A stretch of DNA of 64,000 nt, from contig CM034314.1 of the NCBI GenBank assembly GCA_019925795.1, forward strand, positions 17,418,657 to 17,482,656, read 5' to 3'. Positions 10,826 to 22,454 of this stretch are shown in pieces. The translations under genes were made by a program, and so were the position numbers. The notes beneath the pieces were generated by a model. It was not told where the DNA came from, did no database searches, and saw only the letters and a list, made by a program, of their open reading frames with translations. The stretch comes from Dendrobium chrysotoxum (taxonomy: Eukaryota > Streptophyta > Magnoliopsida > Asparagales > Orchidaceae). Numbering within the stretch: the stretch's first letter is position 1; every line of letters starts with the position of its first letter.

Positions 10826-13800
10826 TCAGGCTTGCAGGACTTCTGTTAAGTTACGTTCAGTAAAGTATGCCTCATATCTTTCGGGGTCCTTGAGAGCCTG
10901 AATCAAGGTCTCTCGCAGGTCTTTAGACATCACAAGAGCATCGTATATACTGAGCTGTACTGGGATTTTTCTCAGATGGGATAGGATATTATAATCTATC
11001 CCTTTGGTTGAGACATCTTTCTTTTTCGTATCCTTAGGGATAATATCTTCATTTATAATTATCTCCTTCCCTTTGTCATTAGTAGGGATCCCTTTCTTGG
11101 GCAGAGAGGGTAGCATTTTTCCACTTCTCAGTTGCACCTGGGCGATCTCCTCTTGGTCAGACTCATTTGAGAGTGCATTTCCCTTAGATTCAGCCATTAT
11201 CGTGTCTGGAGACTTATCCGTTGATTCAGAATCACTGCCCAAGTTCACTTGCTCCATCTGCAAAGCGATATCAAGTTCAGATTCATCTTCTTCAGGAAAA
11301 TATAAATCTTCCTCCGAACTGTGATTCATTGGCGATACCATCATACATGATTCGGAGGGTGTTTCTTTTCCCTTACTGATTGCAGCCACTGCTGTCATCG
11401 AAATGACCCGACAAATTTCCACGGGGAGTGGCTCTTCGTCAGCCTCTTTTGCCTCCTCAACTCTAAGTTCCGCCATAAAATCAGCAAGCCTAATAGGGAG
11501 CCTGGCAGTTTGATAGTATTCATCCAAACTATCGATAACCCTTTGGGTTGCTGTCTTTTTCTCCTTGGGCTTCTTCAGCTTGGTCTTCTTCTTAGAGGAT
11601 TTCACTCTCCCAGATTTTGAAGTGCCAGCTTGGTTGAGAAACTGTTTAGAAGTAGAAGCTCGCACCGCAGGCAGTGCCTTAGGATCTATCACCGGCTCTG
11701 TAGAAGATTTCCACTTTACACCTGGAACCCCCTCCAGTTGTTTCAACATTTTAACAGTCTTCTTAGAGACCGCGGTCTTCCACTGTTCTTCTCGAGCTGG
11801 CTTTTTCTCATTTTTTCTTTCTTCAACTGGGGGTACGGGAGAAGTCGTAACTACCCGAGTTGATTCCTTTTTGGGATGGGATAACACATTGTCTGACAAT
11901 GTGAGCTCGCCCCTCCGGTATTTTCTTTCGAGCCAATCCTTAAAGATATAACAGTCTTCAATGGGATGGCCAAGCACTCGGTGATATGGGCAGTAATTCG
12001 GGTCACCAATTTCTTTCGACTCTTCTGGCCTCTTGCACTCTGGCAGTTCTAGGCCTGCTTTCACCGCTTGTCGAAATAACTTGGCGACACTCTCCCTTTT
12101 GAATGAATATTCTTTATTCATCTTATCTTTGAGGGATATGAACGTTCTATCACCAGTTCCTATTGCTTGCCTTGGGCGATCCCCTCCGCCCTGGAAAGTT
12201 CGTGGCCTATCATTCCCTCCGAGTACCAGCTTCGGCTGAGGGTTAGGGTTGTAGACTTGCTTCTGCTTTTCTTCATACTGCATCGGCTGCTTGCCTTTGT
12301 CTACATTATAGACCACATGCTTTCCCCTATTTGGCCTGAGAGAGGATGTAGAGTAGATTTCACTCTTCTTAGCATCTGGGGCTTTAGCCTTTTTGAACTT
12401 GTCAAAGTTTCCTTCTGATCTAGATAAATTTAACTTCTCAAATTTGGCCACCCTATCCAGTAGGTCCTGAAATGTGGTAATTATAGCCATGCACAAAAAT
12501 GGTTGAATCTTATCATCGATGTTCCCCATTAACAATTGTACGGCGTGTTCTTCTTCAAGTTGCTGTTCACATTTCATGCTCAGGTTGCGCCAGCGAGTGA
12601 TATATTTTGACACTGATTCCTCCTTCTTTCGTTTATCTAAGGCGAGGTTAACGATGGTGATTTTCTCAGTTGTATTAGCAAACCTTTTCACGAACATCGA
12701 TTCTAACTTTGCGAATGTCTTCACAGAATCATTTGGTAGCTCAGCATACCACTCGAAAGCAGTTGCTGTTAAACTGGTAACGAACTGTCTGAAGAGTAAG
12801 GCATCATTTCCCCCTGTATTCCCACAGGTGGCCTTGAATTGAGCCAAGTGTTGCCTAGGATTATTAGTATCATTGAAGGTATGAAACTTTGGCACTGAAT
12901 ACCCTTTTGGGTATGGCATTTGGTCGTATTCTGCCGGATATGGACGACCTTTGCCCACTAGCTTTTCAGCCTGGTCAATAACTATAATGGCCTTTATCTT
13001 TTCTGTGATTAGTCCTTCGAGCTGTGCAGCCATCACGGGCTCGGAGGTGCTAGCAACATTCTGTGGAGTGGGCTGGCGGACGGTATTGCGAGCTTCGCCA
13101 TTTTTAGGGACACCTCGTATTCCTGAGCCTTGAGGTAGTTGGAGATTTGGAGGATCGGCAGGGGGATCAGGTATGGGAACGACGGCTGTAGTTTTCTGCA
13201 TCATTTGCATCATCACTGCCATCTGGGCCATCATTCCCGTCATCTTCTCGTTCAATTGGGAGATCTCCTTATCTTTAGCTTTCATTTGTTCCCCCATTTG
13301 TTGTAGTACATCGGTAAGCGCAACATCATCGGTCGTGAAAGGATTTTCTTCCTCCTCTTCATCTTCCTCGACTCTTTCTTCATCAGGGGGATCACCTCTA
13401 TCGAAAGTAGGCTCAACCTCATGTTGACGCCGTTGTGTTCGCCTGGGTTGGGGCTGCCGATCATGATCACCTTCGCCCTCTTCATGGTAGACTTCCTCGA
13501 TGGCACGAGTATGTCTTGCCATATAGACGACTTCTATATTTATGGAGTCATTCATTTCTTCCATTCCTTCTTCCATAAATTCAAAATCTTCATCCCCTTC
13601 CATGTATTCATCATCTTCTATGTTTTCTATATTTTCTTCTACCTCTTTATTTTCCTCCCCTTCTATGCCTTCTTCTACTTTTTCTTCTAATACTCGAATC
13701 TCTGAGCGACGGCGCCATTGGATCTCCGGCTCCTGATTCGGTAAGGAGATTTCTTCGATCCGTGGGCTACGATCGAAATTAGATTCTTCTCTCAGAGGGG

Positions 13801-14953
13801 ATGACGGGTGACGGGATCCCCCGGAGGATTCTCCAAGGTGTCGACCGTCAAGAGGGGTGTCGTCTTGGGTCTTCTTTGGAACCCACTTTTGACGTTGTTC
13901 ATTATTGGGGGCGGATCTCCGGGAAGCTGTATCGGATGTCACACCCAGATTTATTTCTCTTTTTCTTCTTTCCTCATTTTCTTCTCTGTGGGGCCTTGGC
14001 CTCCAGATTTGCTTTCCTTTTTGTCGGGACCTTTCAGCGGCGGATCCCCAAACCCAAGGTTCAAGTGTCACACCCCGATGCTCACCGGATGAAATTTGTT
14101 GTCGTCTCCTTCTTCTTTCAGCTGTTAAATCAGACGATAGCCTTTCCCTCGGAGGGGTCCTTCTAGCCTCAATCATAAGTGGCCTCTGAAATTTCTTTTT
14201 CTTTAGACCCTTCTCCTTCACGGTCTTCAGTACCCTGTACACTCGGGATGACAGGGTTTCAGGCTCATATCTCCTTGGAGGGGCTGGGACTTCGGGCTGT
14301 CGATCCCAGAAAAATTTTTTTAGCTCCCCAGTAGAGCTATTTCTTTTGACCCATCTTAGGTCAGTAAACTTGTTCCAGATAGGAACATTGGCTTCAGGCT
14401 CTCTGGCCAGTAGATTAGATGAGTGGACTGGCAGCTGTTGTTGCTGAGCCCACAGCTCAGCATTCTTCTTCCTTCGCTGCCTTCTCGTAAGCCTTCCTCC
14501 AGATGAGGAGACGTTAGCATCATTCTTTCTGGGTGTAGGTAACCTGTTCGGCAGAGATGTGGTATTCGCAGTTACCACAGAAATCCTCCCACTAGTCACA
14601 ACTCTTTTGGCAGTCGGAGCCTCAGGCTGTGAAAGTCTTTCGAACACAGATGTCCTCTTGCGAGAATTTTCATCGGCGGGTCGTTGTGCTGGCAGATGCA
14701 CACGACGAGTAGAAGCTTCAATGGTTGGTCGCCGCACTGGCAGTTGTGCGTGACGAGCAGGGGCTCCGGCAGGTTGGAGTCGCCTTGCATCGTTAGCAGG
14801 AATGGCAGCAGTCCTTGCAACGACTGCAAGGAAGTCAACGCTACCGAACTGGATGGTCGCTCCAGTATTTCCGGTAGTGATCATAGCATTTGCTAGTTGG
14901 ATGCTAGCGCCGCGTCCCAGTTGGACAGTGAATGAGGTATTCTGTAGATCCAT
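10826..14953 (-). CDS. Tat gag polyprotein with a long N-terminal extension
   Basis: I place the start at ATG 14953 (MDLQNTSFTVQ), just after a strong splice acceptor, although the frame is open upstream to 15001. It gives about 1375 residues. The first 680 are not ordinary gag: basic and low-complexity stretches with a long Glu/Asp block near residues 420-475. The retrotransposon gag core follows (PYPKGYSVPKFHTFND, FEWYAELP, FVKRFA, residues about 685-850). Near residue 985 is CPYHRVLGHPIEDC, a zinc-knuckle variant seen in Tat elements. The last 300 residues are Lys/Glu-rich. Unlike pol, this frame has no internal stop. It ends at an in-frame TGA, with protease continuing behind it. Role: forming the particle that packages element RNA. 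Confidence 0.87.
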   Translation of the reverse strand: MDLQNTSFTVQLGRGASIQLANAMITTGNTGATIQFGSVDFLAVVARTAAIPANDARRLQPAGAPARHAQLPVRRPTIEASTRRVHLPAQRPADENSRKRTSVFERLSQPEAPTAKRVVTSGRISVVTANTTSLPNRLPTPRKNDANVSSSGGRLTRRQRRKKNAELWAQQQQLPVHSSNLLAREPEANVPIWNKFTDLRWVKRNSSTGELKKFFWDRQPEVPAPPRRYEPETLSSRVYRVLKTVKEKGLKKKKFQRPLMIEARRTPPRERLSSDLTAERRRRRQQISSGEHRGVTLEPWVWGSAAERSRQKGKQIWRPRPHREENEERRKREINLGVTSDTASRRSAPNNEQRQKWVPKKTQDDTPLDGRHLGESSGGSRHPSSPLREESNFDRSPRIEEISLPNQEPEIQWRRRSEIRVLEEKVEEGIEGEENKEVEENIENIEDDEYMEGDEDFEFMEEGMEEMNDSINIEVVYMARHTRAIEEVYHEEGEGDHDRQPQPRRTQRRQHEVEPTFDRGDPPDEERVEEDEEEEENPFTTDDVALTDVLQQMGEQMKAKDKEISQLNEKMTGMMAQMAVMMQMMQKTTAVVPIPDPPADPPNLQLPQGSGIRGVPKNGEARNTVRQPTPQNVASTSEPVMAAQLEGLITEKIKAIIVIDQAEKLVGKGRPYPAEYDQMPYPKGYSVPKFHTFNDTNNPRQHLAQFKATCGNTGGNDALLFRQFVTSLTATAFEWYAELPNDSVKTFAKLESMFVKRFANTTEKITIVNLALDKRKKEESVSKYITRWRNLSMKCEQQLEEEHAVQLLMGNIDDKIQPFLCMAIITTFQDLLDRVAKFEKLNLSRSEGNFDKFKKAKAPDAKKSEIYSTSSLRPNRGKHVVYNVDKGKQPMQYEEKQKQVYNPNPQPKLVLGGNDRPRTFQGGGDRPRQAIGTGDRTFISLKDKMNKEYSFKRESVAKLFRQAVKAGLELPECKRPEESKEIGDPNYCPYHRVLGHPIEDCYIFKDWLERKYRRGELTLSDNVLSHPKKESTRVVTTSPVPPVEERKNEKKPAREEQWKTAVSKKTVKMLKQLEGVPGVKWKSSTEPVIDPKALPAVRASTSKQFLNQAGTSKSGRVKSSKKKTKLKKPKEKKTATQRVIDSLDEYYQTARLPIRLADFMAELRVEEAKEADEEPLPVEICRVISMTAVAAISKGKETPSESCMMVSPMNHSSEEDLYFPEEDESELDIALQMEQVNLGSDSESTDKSPDTIMAESKGNALSNESDQEEIAQVQLRSGKMLPSLPKKGIPTNDKGKEIIINEDIIPKDTKKKDVSTKGIDYNILSHLRKIPVQLSIYDALVMSKDLRETLIQALKDPERYEAYFTERNLTEVLQA

Positions 14954-15291
14954 CTGCACAAATGAAAGGTAAGGGTTAGTAATCAGAATCTGATACATCA
15001 CCCCACACTTTCAAAATGCAGAGACTTGCACAGAACAAAAGACAAAAACATATAATCATTAGCAAGCAATTAAAATCATACAAATTTAAAAATTCTGCTA
15101 AACACGCTATCCCAATGAATGCATGATGAATGTGATGATCATTTTTAGAATATTTAATACTTAAATTCAATGAACGATCATCCTAGAGATTTTAAAATTT
15201 TAGCACGTATTGATTAGCTACTACTACAACACTGAGACGACTAGCCAAAGATGGAAAGAGAAACCATTCCCCAGCGGAGTCGCCAGAAATC
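14954..15291 (-). other. 5' leader of the Tat element with a splice acceptor before gag
   Basis: Reading on the minus strand, TACTAAC (about 14981-14975), a short pyrimidine-rich tract and TTTGTGCAG end directly before the gag ATG. This is a textbook plant branch point and acceptor, so a 5' leader intron is likely. I could not settle its donor; no GTAAGT occurs between the primer site and the acceptor. No other feature was seen here. Confidence 0.55.
15268..15285 (-). promoter_or_regulatory. Primer binding site complementary to tRNA-Arg
   Basis: The minus strand reads TGGCGACTCCGCTGGGGA, complementary to the 3' end of plant tRNA-Arg(ACG) including its CCA. It lies six bases inside the LTR end at 15292, fixing the 5' LTR boundary and the element's strand. 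Confidence 0.9.
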
Positions 15292-16691
15292 TGTGGGCTC
15301 CGAAAATTCAGCCCCGGCCTCCGCCTGACTTTTTTTTTTTGAGGGGGGAGTTTTAACGGATTTAAGTTCCGGGGTAAATTTTGGAAGGCAGATGAGGTTT
15401 GTAGATAAGACACTACCCAGAGATTTCGCCCTCATTTTGTGAGGACTTTATAATCTGAGTTCTGGTTTCCTATAGGCGCAAGCCCCTATAGTTAATTACC
15501 CCTCCCAGTAACGAGAGAGAACTTTCGATTAAGGCTAGTCGTCAATCAGATACGTAAAGACACGAATTATCTGGCATATAGTAGTAGCAATGGGTTGAAG
15601 GTTTGAAAGGTTGAAGATTTGAGAATTTGGAAAATTGGAAGATTTGGATATTTAATATTTAAAATTAAAAATTGCACCATCTTGCACTTAAAGCGGATGG
15701 TGGGGGAATGGATGATAGACCCGATCAAGATCCCATGGTTCCGTCGTCCCGAGCCATCATGATCCCTGGTCTACTTAGTCAGAGGAGGTAGTCGACCCAA
15801 CCTGACAGAAGGATCCTTGTCGGCAGCCATGGGTTGCTTCGTCCAAGGGTACCTTGTAGACCTGGCGTGAATATTTATCTAAGGGGACAAATTTGAATCC
15901 ACCTTAGCTAACAGAGGGCTTTGTGCCCTATCGATCATATCCTATTGATTCATATCTCAAGGATTTGATGCCATTGGGGAGCATATGGGCTCTGGCCATA
16001 ACCATAATATAATGGTGCCATTTGGCGGCGACCACCTGGTTCAGAGGGCCCCGAGTCATAACCGTTTATCCTGCAGTGTCATTTGGCGGCGAAACTGCCG
16101 ATTAGAGGACTCGTACCACGTCCTTGCTGGCAGGAGATTGTTTGAGAATGGATCCTAGTGATATTTTCGACCAAGCATTGGCTCTATATGAGCTGAAGTA
16201 ATTTTTAATTTGTCCACCTCGGCAAACTGTTGCGGAGGATGGATGAATTTTACTTTAAGTGGTTTGATAGTTGAATTTCAATTTTAAATATTTTTGGATT
16301 TTAGAGTTTTGGGAATTTTTGTAGAGTTTTAGAAAATTTGGGAATTTGGGAAGCATTTTTGATTATTTGGAATGAACCCCTCCGGTTGAGATTTGTATTC
16401 AACACGGACATCATCGGGGTATATGGGGTCATTTTTATTTATGGGTTGAACCTTGTCAACTCTATCTAGCAATTGATAGAGGATCGGGTTTCGTAGGCTT
16501 TATGCCTTTATTGGTGAATTCTCTTGATTATAGGCCTTGAAGGCCTAATATGAACGTATAAAATAAATATTTCGGTCGACCTCGCGACCGTATATTTATT
16601 TAATAGTTCGAGCTGTGTCAACTCCTATCTACCTGAATAGAAGGATCGGGCTCGAACTTGAATTCACCTATTGACCCGCGCAGCATCCCTA

Positions 16692-16850
16692 GACGTCACG
16701 TGTGTACCAATAACACGCTCATCGGGGCCCATACGGGTGTTTGGGGGCATTTTATAATTATTTGTTGAACCTTGTCGACTCCTATTTACTTGCTTTAGGA
16801 GGATCGGGTTCAAATTTATTGACCCGCGTAGCATCCCTAGACGTCACGTG
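16692..16850. promoter_or_regulatory. Duplicated ACGT-core element in the LTR
   Basis: GACGTCACGTG occurs at 16692-16702 and again at 16840-16850, each inside a repeated block of about 140 bp that begins TTGACCCGCG. The same pair is in the solo LTR (46962-46972 exact; the other, near 46817, differs by one base). It joins a C-box and a G-box, the known site type for plant bZIP factors. Confidence 0.6.
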
Positions 16851-18659
16851 TGTACCAATAACACGCTCGCTGGGGCTCATGCGTGTTATAATTATATTTT
16901 CCCCTTTTAGTGTACCTATGTGTATACAAATTAAAGTGCACACGTGTGGGGGTATTCTTGAAATATTTGTACACGCCTTCTGTCCGCTTGCATGAAAGTT
17001 GCAGATCCGGTGGCATTGTGTTATACGATCTCCCCTACTGCTGCTTGTAGGTAGGCAGATGTTTTCATTGATATATTGGGATTGACTTCAGGATACTGCA
17101 TTTACTGGAGTCTTTATGTATCTACCCATAGGTGATATATTGAACATATATCTATATTCGTAGAGAGACTGTATGTATTGCAGATCTTCTATAACAACTC
17201 ATAGGAGCTTGTATTGATGTGTATTGTCCTCCTCCATTGGCAATGAATTAACATATTTGCTTGTTCTTGCATGGTGGTTGATTGTGAGGGTGTTGTCATA
17301 TCCATCACTTATTGCTGATTGCCACTCTGTTTGAATGTGACATGTTCATTTGCCATTCATAAATCTATTGCATGTATTATGCGTGATGGATTTTTTTTTA
17401 TATTTGCTCGTAGATGGCATGTAATATTTGTAACGGGTCTCCTATAACTGCTCGTAGATACTTGCATTGGTTGCAAGGGTGATCCAATGTCCTATGCATG
17501 TTATTTGTCATTATTTACAGGCAGACTGTTATATATACGATAATCTTTCCACAGCCATTTGTGGGGAACCCGTAGCGTCTTGTAACATTTATGACCCTTC
17601 ACCATTATTCTTAAATGGATGCGATGGGAATTGCTACATCTTCTCGCAGGACTTGGCTTTGTGTCGTAGAAGACCGATGCACTGTCATTGATTGAAGGGA
17701 AATTATTGCATTCATCCTATGCTGCACTATGCGTATTTTCTTATGACTTTGTCATTTGCAAATGAGTTGGTATGCCCATATATATGCTGATGTTTTGGCT
17801 TCTAGGTGAATTGCATTCATTGCGTATTCTCTCCATATACTTTGACTGATAGATGGTTGTGTTCATTTACAAACTATATGATGTTGAGTGTAAGGAGACT
17901 GTTACACTCATTACTTCTTTACAGTCGTCATGTTGACTTCCTTCATTTGTAGACAACACAGTGTAGTTGTGTGACGGAGTCATCGTGTTCACCATGCATC
18001 CTCCATAATTGGGATGAATTGTCTGTGTATGATTGCAAACTCCTTGTCTCCACATGTTGTTTGCAACTCCACATGCTGTTTGCAACATGCATGATAATTC
18101 CACACAAGTCTTTCATTTGAATATGAGCAAATTACATCGATTGTGAGCTTGCAAAATTCAACGATTGACAATAATGGTGTTAAAGTAATTATATATCCAT
18201 CAAATTTGATTCTCTAATTATGGTTCAAGCTTAGAGCCACAAGTTCTTTGTTGTACACTTGCAAGTGCTTTGCTTATGTTCAAGTTGTTCGAATCATGCC
18301 AACTTAATATTCAAACCAAGTTCAAGTTCGAACTCATTTCATTTAGGTTCAAGTATTTTATTAGCCATTTAATTTTTGTTCAAATAAAAGTCCTTGTAGT
18401 TCATTCATTGAGTTCAAATTGAGTCCCAATTCATGTCCTTTGTTGCAAGTCCAAATTCATGTTCGATTTTGTTTAGATTTGAGTTCATTCAAGTTTGATT
18501 CAAGTTTCTTTTAGTTCATTTTTTATGCTTAAATTAATGTCCAAAACAGGTCCCCTGTTGTCCAAATATTATTCAAGTCCTTGTCCTCTTCGGACAAAAT
18601 TTCGGCAGCCTCCCGGCGTCTCCCCCGTTTAGGGGAAATTACGAGAAACTGGGCCTTTC

Positions 18660-19039
18660 CCACCACGCTTAAGAAAGCGTGTATGGTAGGTGTCCTCTTT
18701 CGAGGACACCGCGGCCGTGTAGTCTTCAATTCCCCACCACGCTTAAGAAAGCGTGTATGTGTCTTCAAACATGCCTGTTACAAGAGAAAAGCAGTTGTTT
18801 CCCCGCGAGCGGGTACTTAAGATCGTCCCCACCACGCTAAGAAAAGCGTGTATAGGGCATACCCGCCTCGTCGTAGGTGTCGCACCGGGTTCCCTTCCCA
18901 CCACGCTTAAGAAAGCGTGTATAGGCGGTTTGCCGGCTCGACACGAACGTCGAGAACGGGATTTTTAGGTGATTACCCGCCTCGTTGTAGGCGCCGCACC
19001 GGGGTCCCATCCCACCACGCTTATGAAAGCGTGTATGGG
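18660..19039. repeat. Five short hairpins in the 5' LTR
   Basis: The motif CACGCTTAAGAAAGCGTG, flanked by CCAC and TATGG, occurs at about 18660, 18734, 18828, 18897 and 19010 with small changes. Smaller perfect hairpins lie between, for example GGTGTCCTC/GAGGACACC at 18690-18711. The solo LTR (48957-49330) and the third LTR (63121-63390) carry the same array with different loops. Confidence 0.85.
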
Positions 19040-19216
19040 CAGTTTTCCGGTCCGCCGCAAACAACGAAATGTGCTCTCAGAGTTTTGCAAAAAGTCTTCT
19101 CTTTTTCTTTTTCTTTTCTTTTCTTTTTTTTTGTCTTTTCTTTTTTTTTTTTGCTATTTTTTTTTGGAAGCTTTCCTCTTCTTAATCTCTTTTTTTTTTG
19201 ACACCTATACACATAA

Positions 19217-19320
<104 letters not shown>

Positions 19321-20107
19321 TGTAGATAATAGTTATAAAGAAAACACACAATTATAATGAAAATATATTCATACAAAAGTTATAATATATGTGTATAACA
19401 ATATGAAATATATATAACTGTCATATATTTATATCATAATATATATATATATATAAGTAACACTTATAATATAAGCATGAAATAGTTGAAAAAAAAAGAT
19501 AATTAAAAAAAAGGATAATAAAACAAAGCACAAAAAATAATAATAATAATAATAAAATAAAATAAAATGAACACAACTAATAACTGAAATTATTAAAACT
19601 AAATACCACTAATCAGTAGTAGGAATATGGCATATGTAATGATAATGATAACAGTGGCAAACAAAATAATAATAATAAAAAGTGAGTAAATGAATTAAAA
19701 TGAGTGGAATAAACTTTGTTTTGCATGGATTTTTTTATTATCATTAATCCACCTAAAAACGTGGACTAAAGGCTAGCAAAAAGGTACCATGTGCTGTGCT
19801 TTCTTTTGCTTAGTTGGAGGGAAGTGAGTGGGGATGGGCAGCCTTTAAAAAGTTGACTTGATAGAAATACTAAATGCCGATTAGCTACCAATTTGGTTTA
19901 TTAATAGTTTAAGTGGGATGATTGCATGGAGAGTAAGGTATGGGTAAAAAAAAAAGTTGATGTAATGATTTCAACTAGCCTGGGAATAAATGAAAGCTGC
20001 TCTCCTCACGTGAATAAGACAAATAAAAGACTTTCATGTGAGTAAAATAATAATATAATAAAAAAAGTGAGATCTAATTTGTAGGAGAAAGCTATGCGTC
20101 TTTTTTT

Positions 20108-20115
20108 TTTTTATA
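20108..20115 (-). promoter_or_regulatory. Possible TATA box of the 5' LTR
   Basis: The minus strand reads CTTATAAAAA within an A-run. A similar TATAAAA lies on the minus strand at 50433-50439 of the solo LTR, in a comparable place upstream of the AT tract and hairpins. Weak evidence, since homopolymers make chance TATA strings. Confidence 0.3.
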
Positions 20116-21099
20116 AGAGGGCTCGAATCCTTGGCCAGTTGAAAGAAACGTGAAGGCAACGACGAGGGCGAGGCGTTGAGGAGGAATCCAACCTTGCTTT
20201 AGAGTAGAGACTGGGATTTGCGGCTTGTTGAGTAACGAGCAAGGGAGACGGACAAGTGGAGGGGTTCAGTAAACTGTGTGGGTAGGTGGAGAGTTGGCTT
20301 AGAAGAGAAGCTCCGTGTGTTGTCTTCAAACAGTGGCAAAGTGACGGAAGTCCTGCAGCTTGGCTCTGGAGTTTGGAAGAGTCGGTTGAGCAGCCGCTTT
20401 GCGCAGACAGAGTTTGATGCAAAACCTAGTGGGTTGAGAAGGACGGACGGGAGCTCGTGGACAGAAAGGATTACAAGGCTTGCAAGTGATTTTTTTTTTT
20501 TTACACAGAGGTAAGCAGGCTGAAGGTAGTTGATTGAATGAAGAGCAGCTAGAGTAGAGGAGATCGGCACTTGGAGGCGGAACAGGTGCTGGAGTTCGAT
20601 AATCTTCCTGGAGGGAGGTCGGATGTGGATGTGAGAGGCTGTAGTGTGAGAGCTTCTTTTTTTTTTGAAGTCGAACCAGGAGCCACAAGTCCTGTTCTGC
20701 TACAATTTAATAACGAGCCATTTGTTCGATCGAGGCCCCGCGAGAAGACGTGGAACCAGAGCCACCAGCGGGATTTAAGGGATTTAGACGGGAATTAACC
20801 AGCGCGAATTCAGGAATCAGAGATACGAGGTAAGAGCATTAAAATCCGATTAGATTTTTCCTCTGATTCTGATTGACTTTTTTTTATTATTATTTTAAAT
20901 CAATATTAATATTAATAATACTGTGTCATCATTAATATTAATATTAGTCCCAAAAATGACTGTTGCATATTGATCCCAAGAGAAAATATCTTGATTTATG
21001 CGTATCATTTTAATTCTTGTGCGTATTTCACCTCGTAATACATGTCAAATTCACCGGATATTGAAATTAGATAAATTGATAGTGTATTTAGGGTATTGT

Positions 21100-22010
21100 T
21101 GAGGTTCCGATCGCAATGACGTAGTCTATTTCGCGATCGGACGTCATTTGATCGACGCCGAGGCCAATTTTTCTCGACAAATGCGCTATTGCATTAGAAC
21201 CTTCGTCGGTCACGACATAATTTTAATTTGGACAAATTGACAGTCAATTTAGAGTATTGACAGTGTTCCAGATGCAATGACACAGTCCGTTTGTCGATCG
21301 GAGGTCATTTGGTTGACACCGAGGGCTAAATTCCTTAGCTTGCGCATCATTACCTTGCAATTTTTTGCTTTTGCCTCGCAATTCATGTCGACCTTCTCGT
21401 ACGTCATTTAATTCAATCAAATTAAAAGTCATTCTTAAGTATTTGGGACGTTCCGGACGCAGTGACGAAGTCCGTTCGTCGATCAGAGATCATTAGGTCG
21501 ACGACGAGGCTGATTTTCTTGAACTGCGCGCTGCTGCATTTGAATCACTCTGGTTGCACTGTCAATCCGAATGCTTTGAATTGAATAAAAAAATGCAGTT
21601 TTTAAAGGCTGAAAGTATTCCGGACGCGGTGGTGAAGTTTGTTTGTCAATCGGAGATCGTTTGGTCGACGACGAGGCCAATTTTCTTGAATTGCGTACTA
21701 CCGCGTTTGCATCACTTCGGTCACGCCGTCAATCTGAATGCTTCGAATTGAATAAACAAAATGCAGTTTTTAAAGGTTGAAAGCATTCTGGATGTGGTGG
21801 CGAAGTCCGTTCGTCGATCAGAGATCGTTTGGTCGACGACGAGGCCAATTTTCCTTGAAATGCACGTTATCGCATCGCATTAGGATTATTTTGATTTGCA
21901 TGCCACCACCCCGATTGATCCAAATTAATTAAATAAAATATAGATCTTTGATGTTGACGACGTTCCGGATGCAACCACGCAATCCGTTCATCAATTCGAC
22001 GTCATTTGAT
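21100..22010. repeat. Tandem array in the U3 of the 5' LTR, six diverged units
   Basis: A unit of roughly 160-185 bp recurs from about 21100, 21260, 21447, 21614, 21780 and 21957. Each has GTTCCGGATGCAATGACG, then TTCGTCGATCGGAGATCATT, then GTCGACGACGAGGCCAATTT. The array ends where the NB-ARC fragment begins. Confidence 0.8.
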
Positions 22011-22029
22011 TGGCCTCGCGCTGCTTAGT

Positions 22030-22371
22030 TCTTTATTTTTGTCGCAAATAGATTACTTTCTTGAACTGTCCTCCAATCCCTTTCATTCAGGTTGTCCTTT
22101 AGAATGCCACCGATGATTTTAGCTGCCAATGGAGATCCTAAAAGCCTTCTTAACTATTTCTCCAACAATCATCAAAGTTGATGGAAACACAAACCCATAT
22201 TTTAAGGTCAAATTCCTCTGTCATTTCATCTTCATAATCATGTAGCAAGAGAGTTGTCTTTCCCATACCATCATGCCCCACTATAGATAAAAGAGAAATG
22301 TTTATGTGCAAATCAATTCCTTCAATAAGAACTTGAAGTCCCTCATTTGATTGTTTTCTCAACCACTGCAT
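22030..22371 (-). pseudogene. Captured NB-ARC fragment in the 5' LTR
   Basis: Second copy of the fragment at the window start, with the same 73-residue P-loop frame (22371-22150) and the same out-of-frame GLPL-type segment next to it. The protein is identical to the left copy. Its place in both LTRs shows it was already inside U3 before the last transposition. Confidence 0.85.
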
Positions 22372-22454
22372 AGTAAAATCAAGGTGCGATCCCCATTCAA
22401 GCTAAATCGTCTTTATCAAATTTGTGATTTTTGAGGTAGTTATAGGGGTCAACA

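Noticed and set aside
10826..10828. Programmed stop readthrough at the gag-protease TGA
   Set aside because: The frame does continue across the TGA, but the next bases (AATGAG) do not match known plant readthrough contexts, and other in-frame stops of the same kind occur through pol. A plain nonsense change is simpler.
20503..20517. Alternative right end of the 5' LTR at 20517 (TTACACAGAGGTAAGCA resembles the solo LTR end)
   Set aside because: The 437-bp match to the window start ends at 22454 and abuts a polypurine tract on the other side, which only fits an LTR reaching 22454. The short match could be chance.
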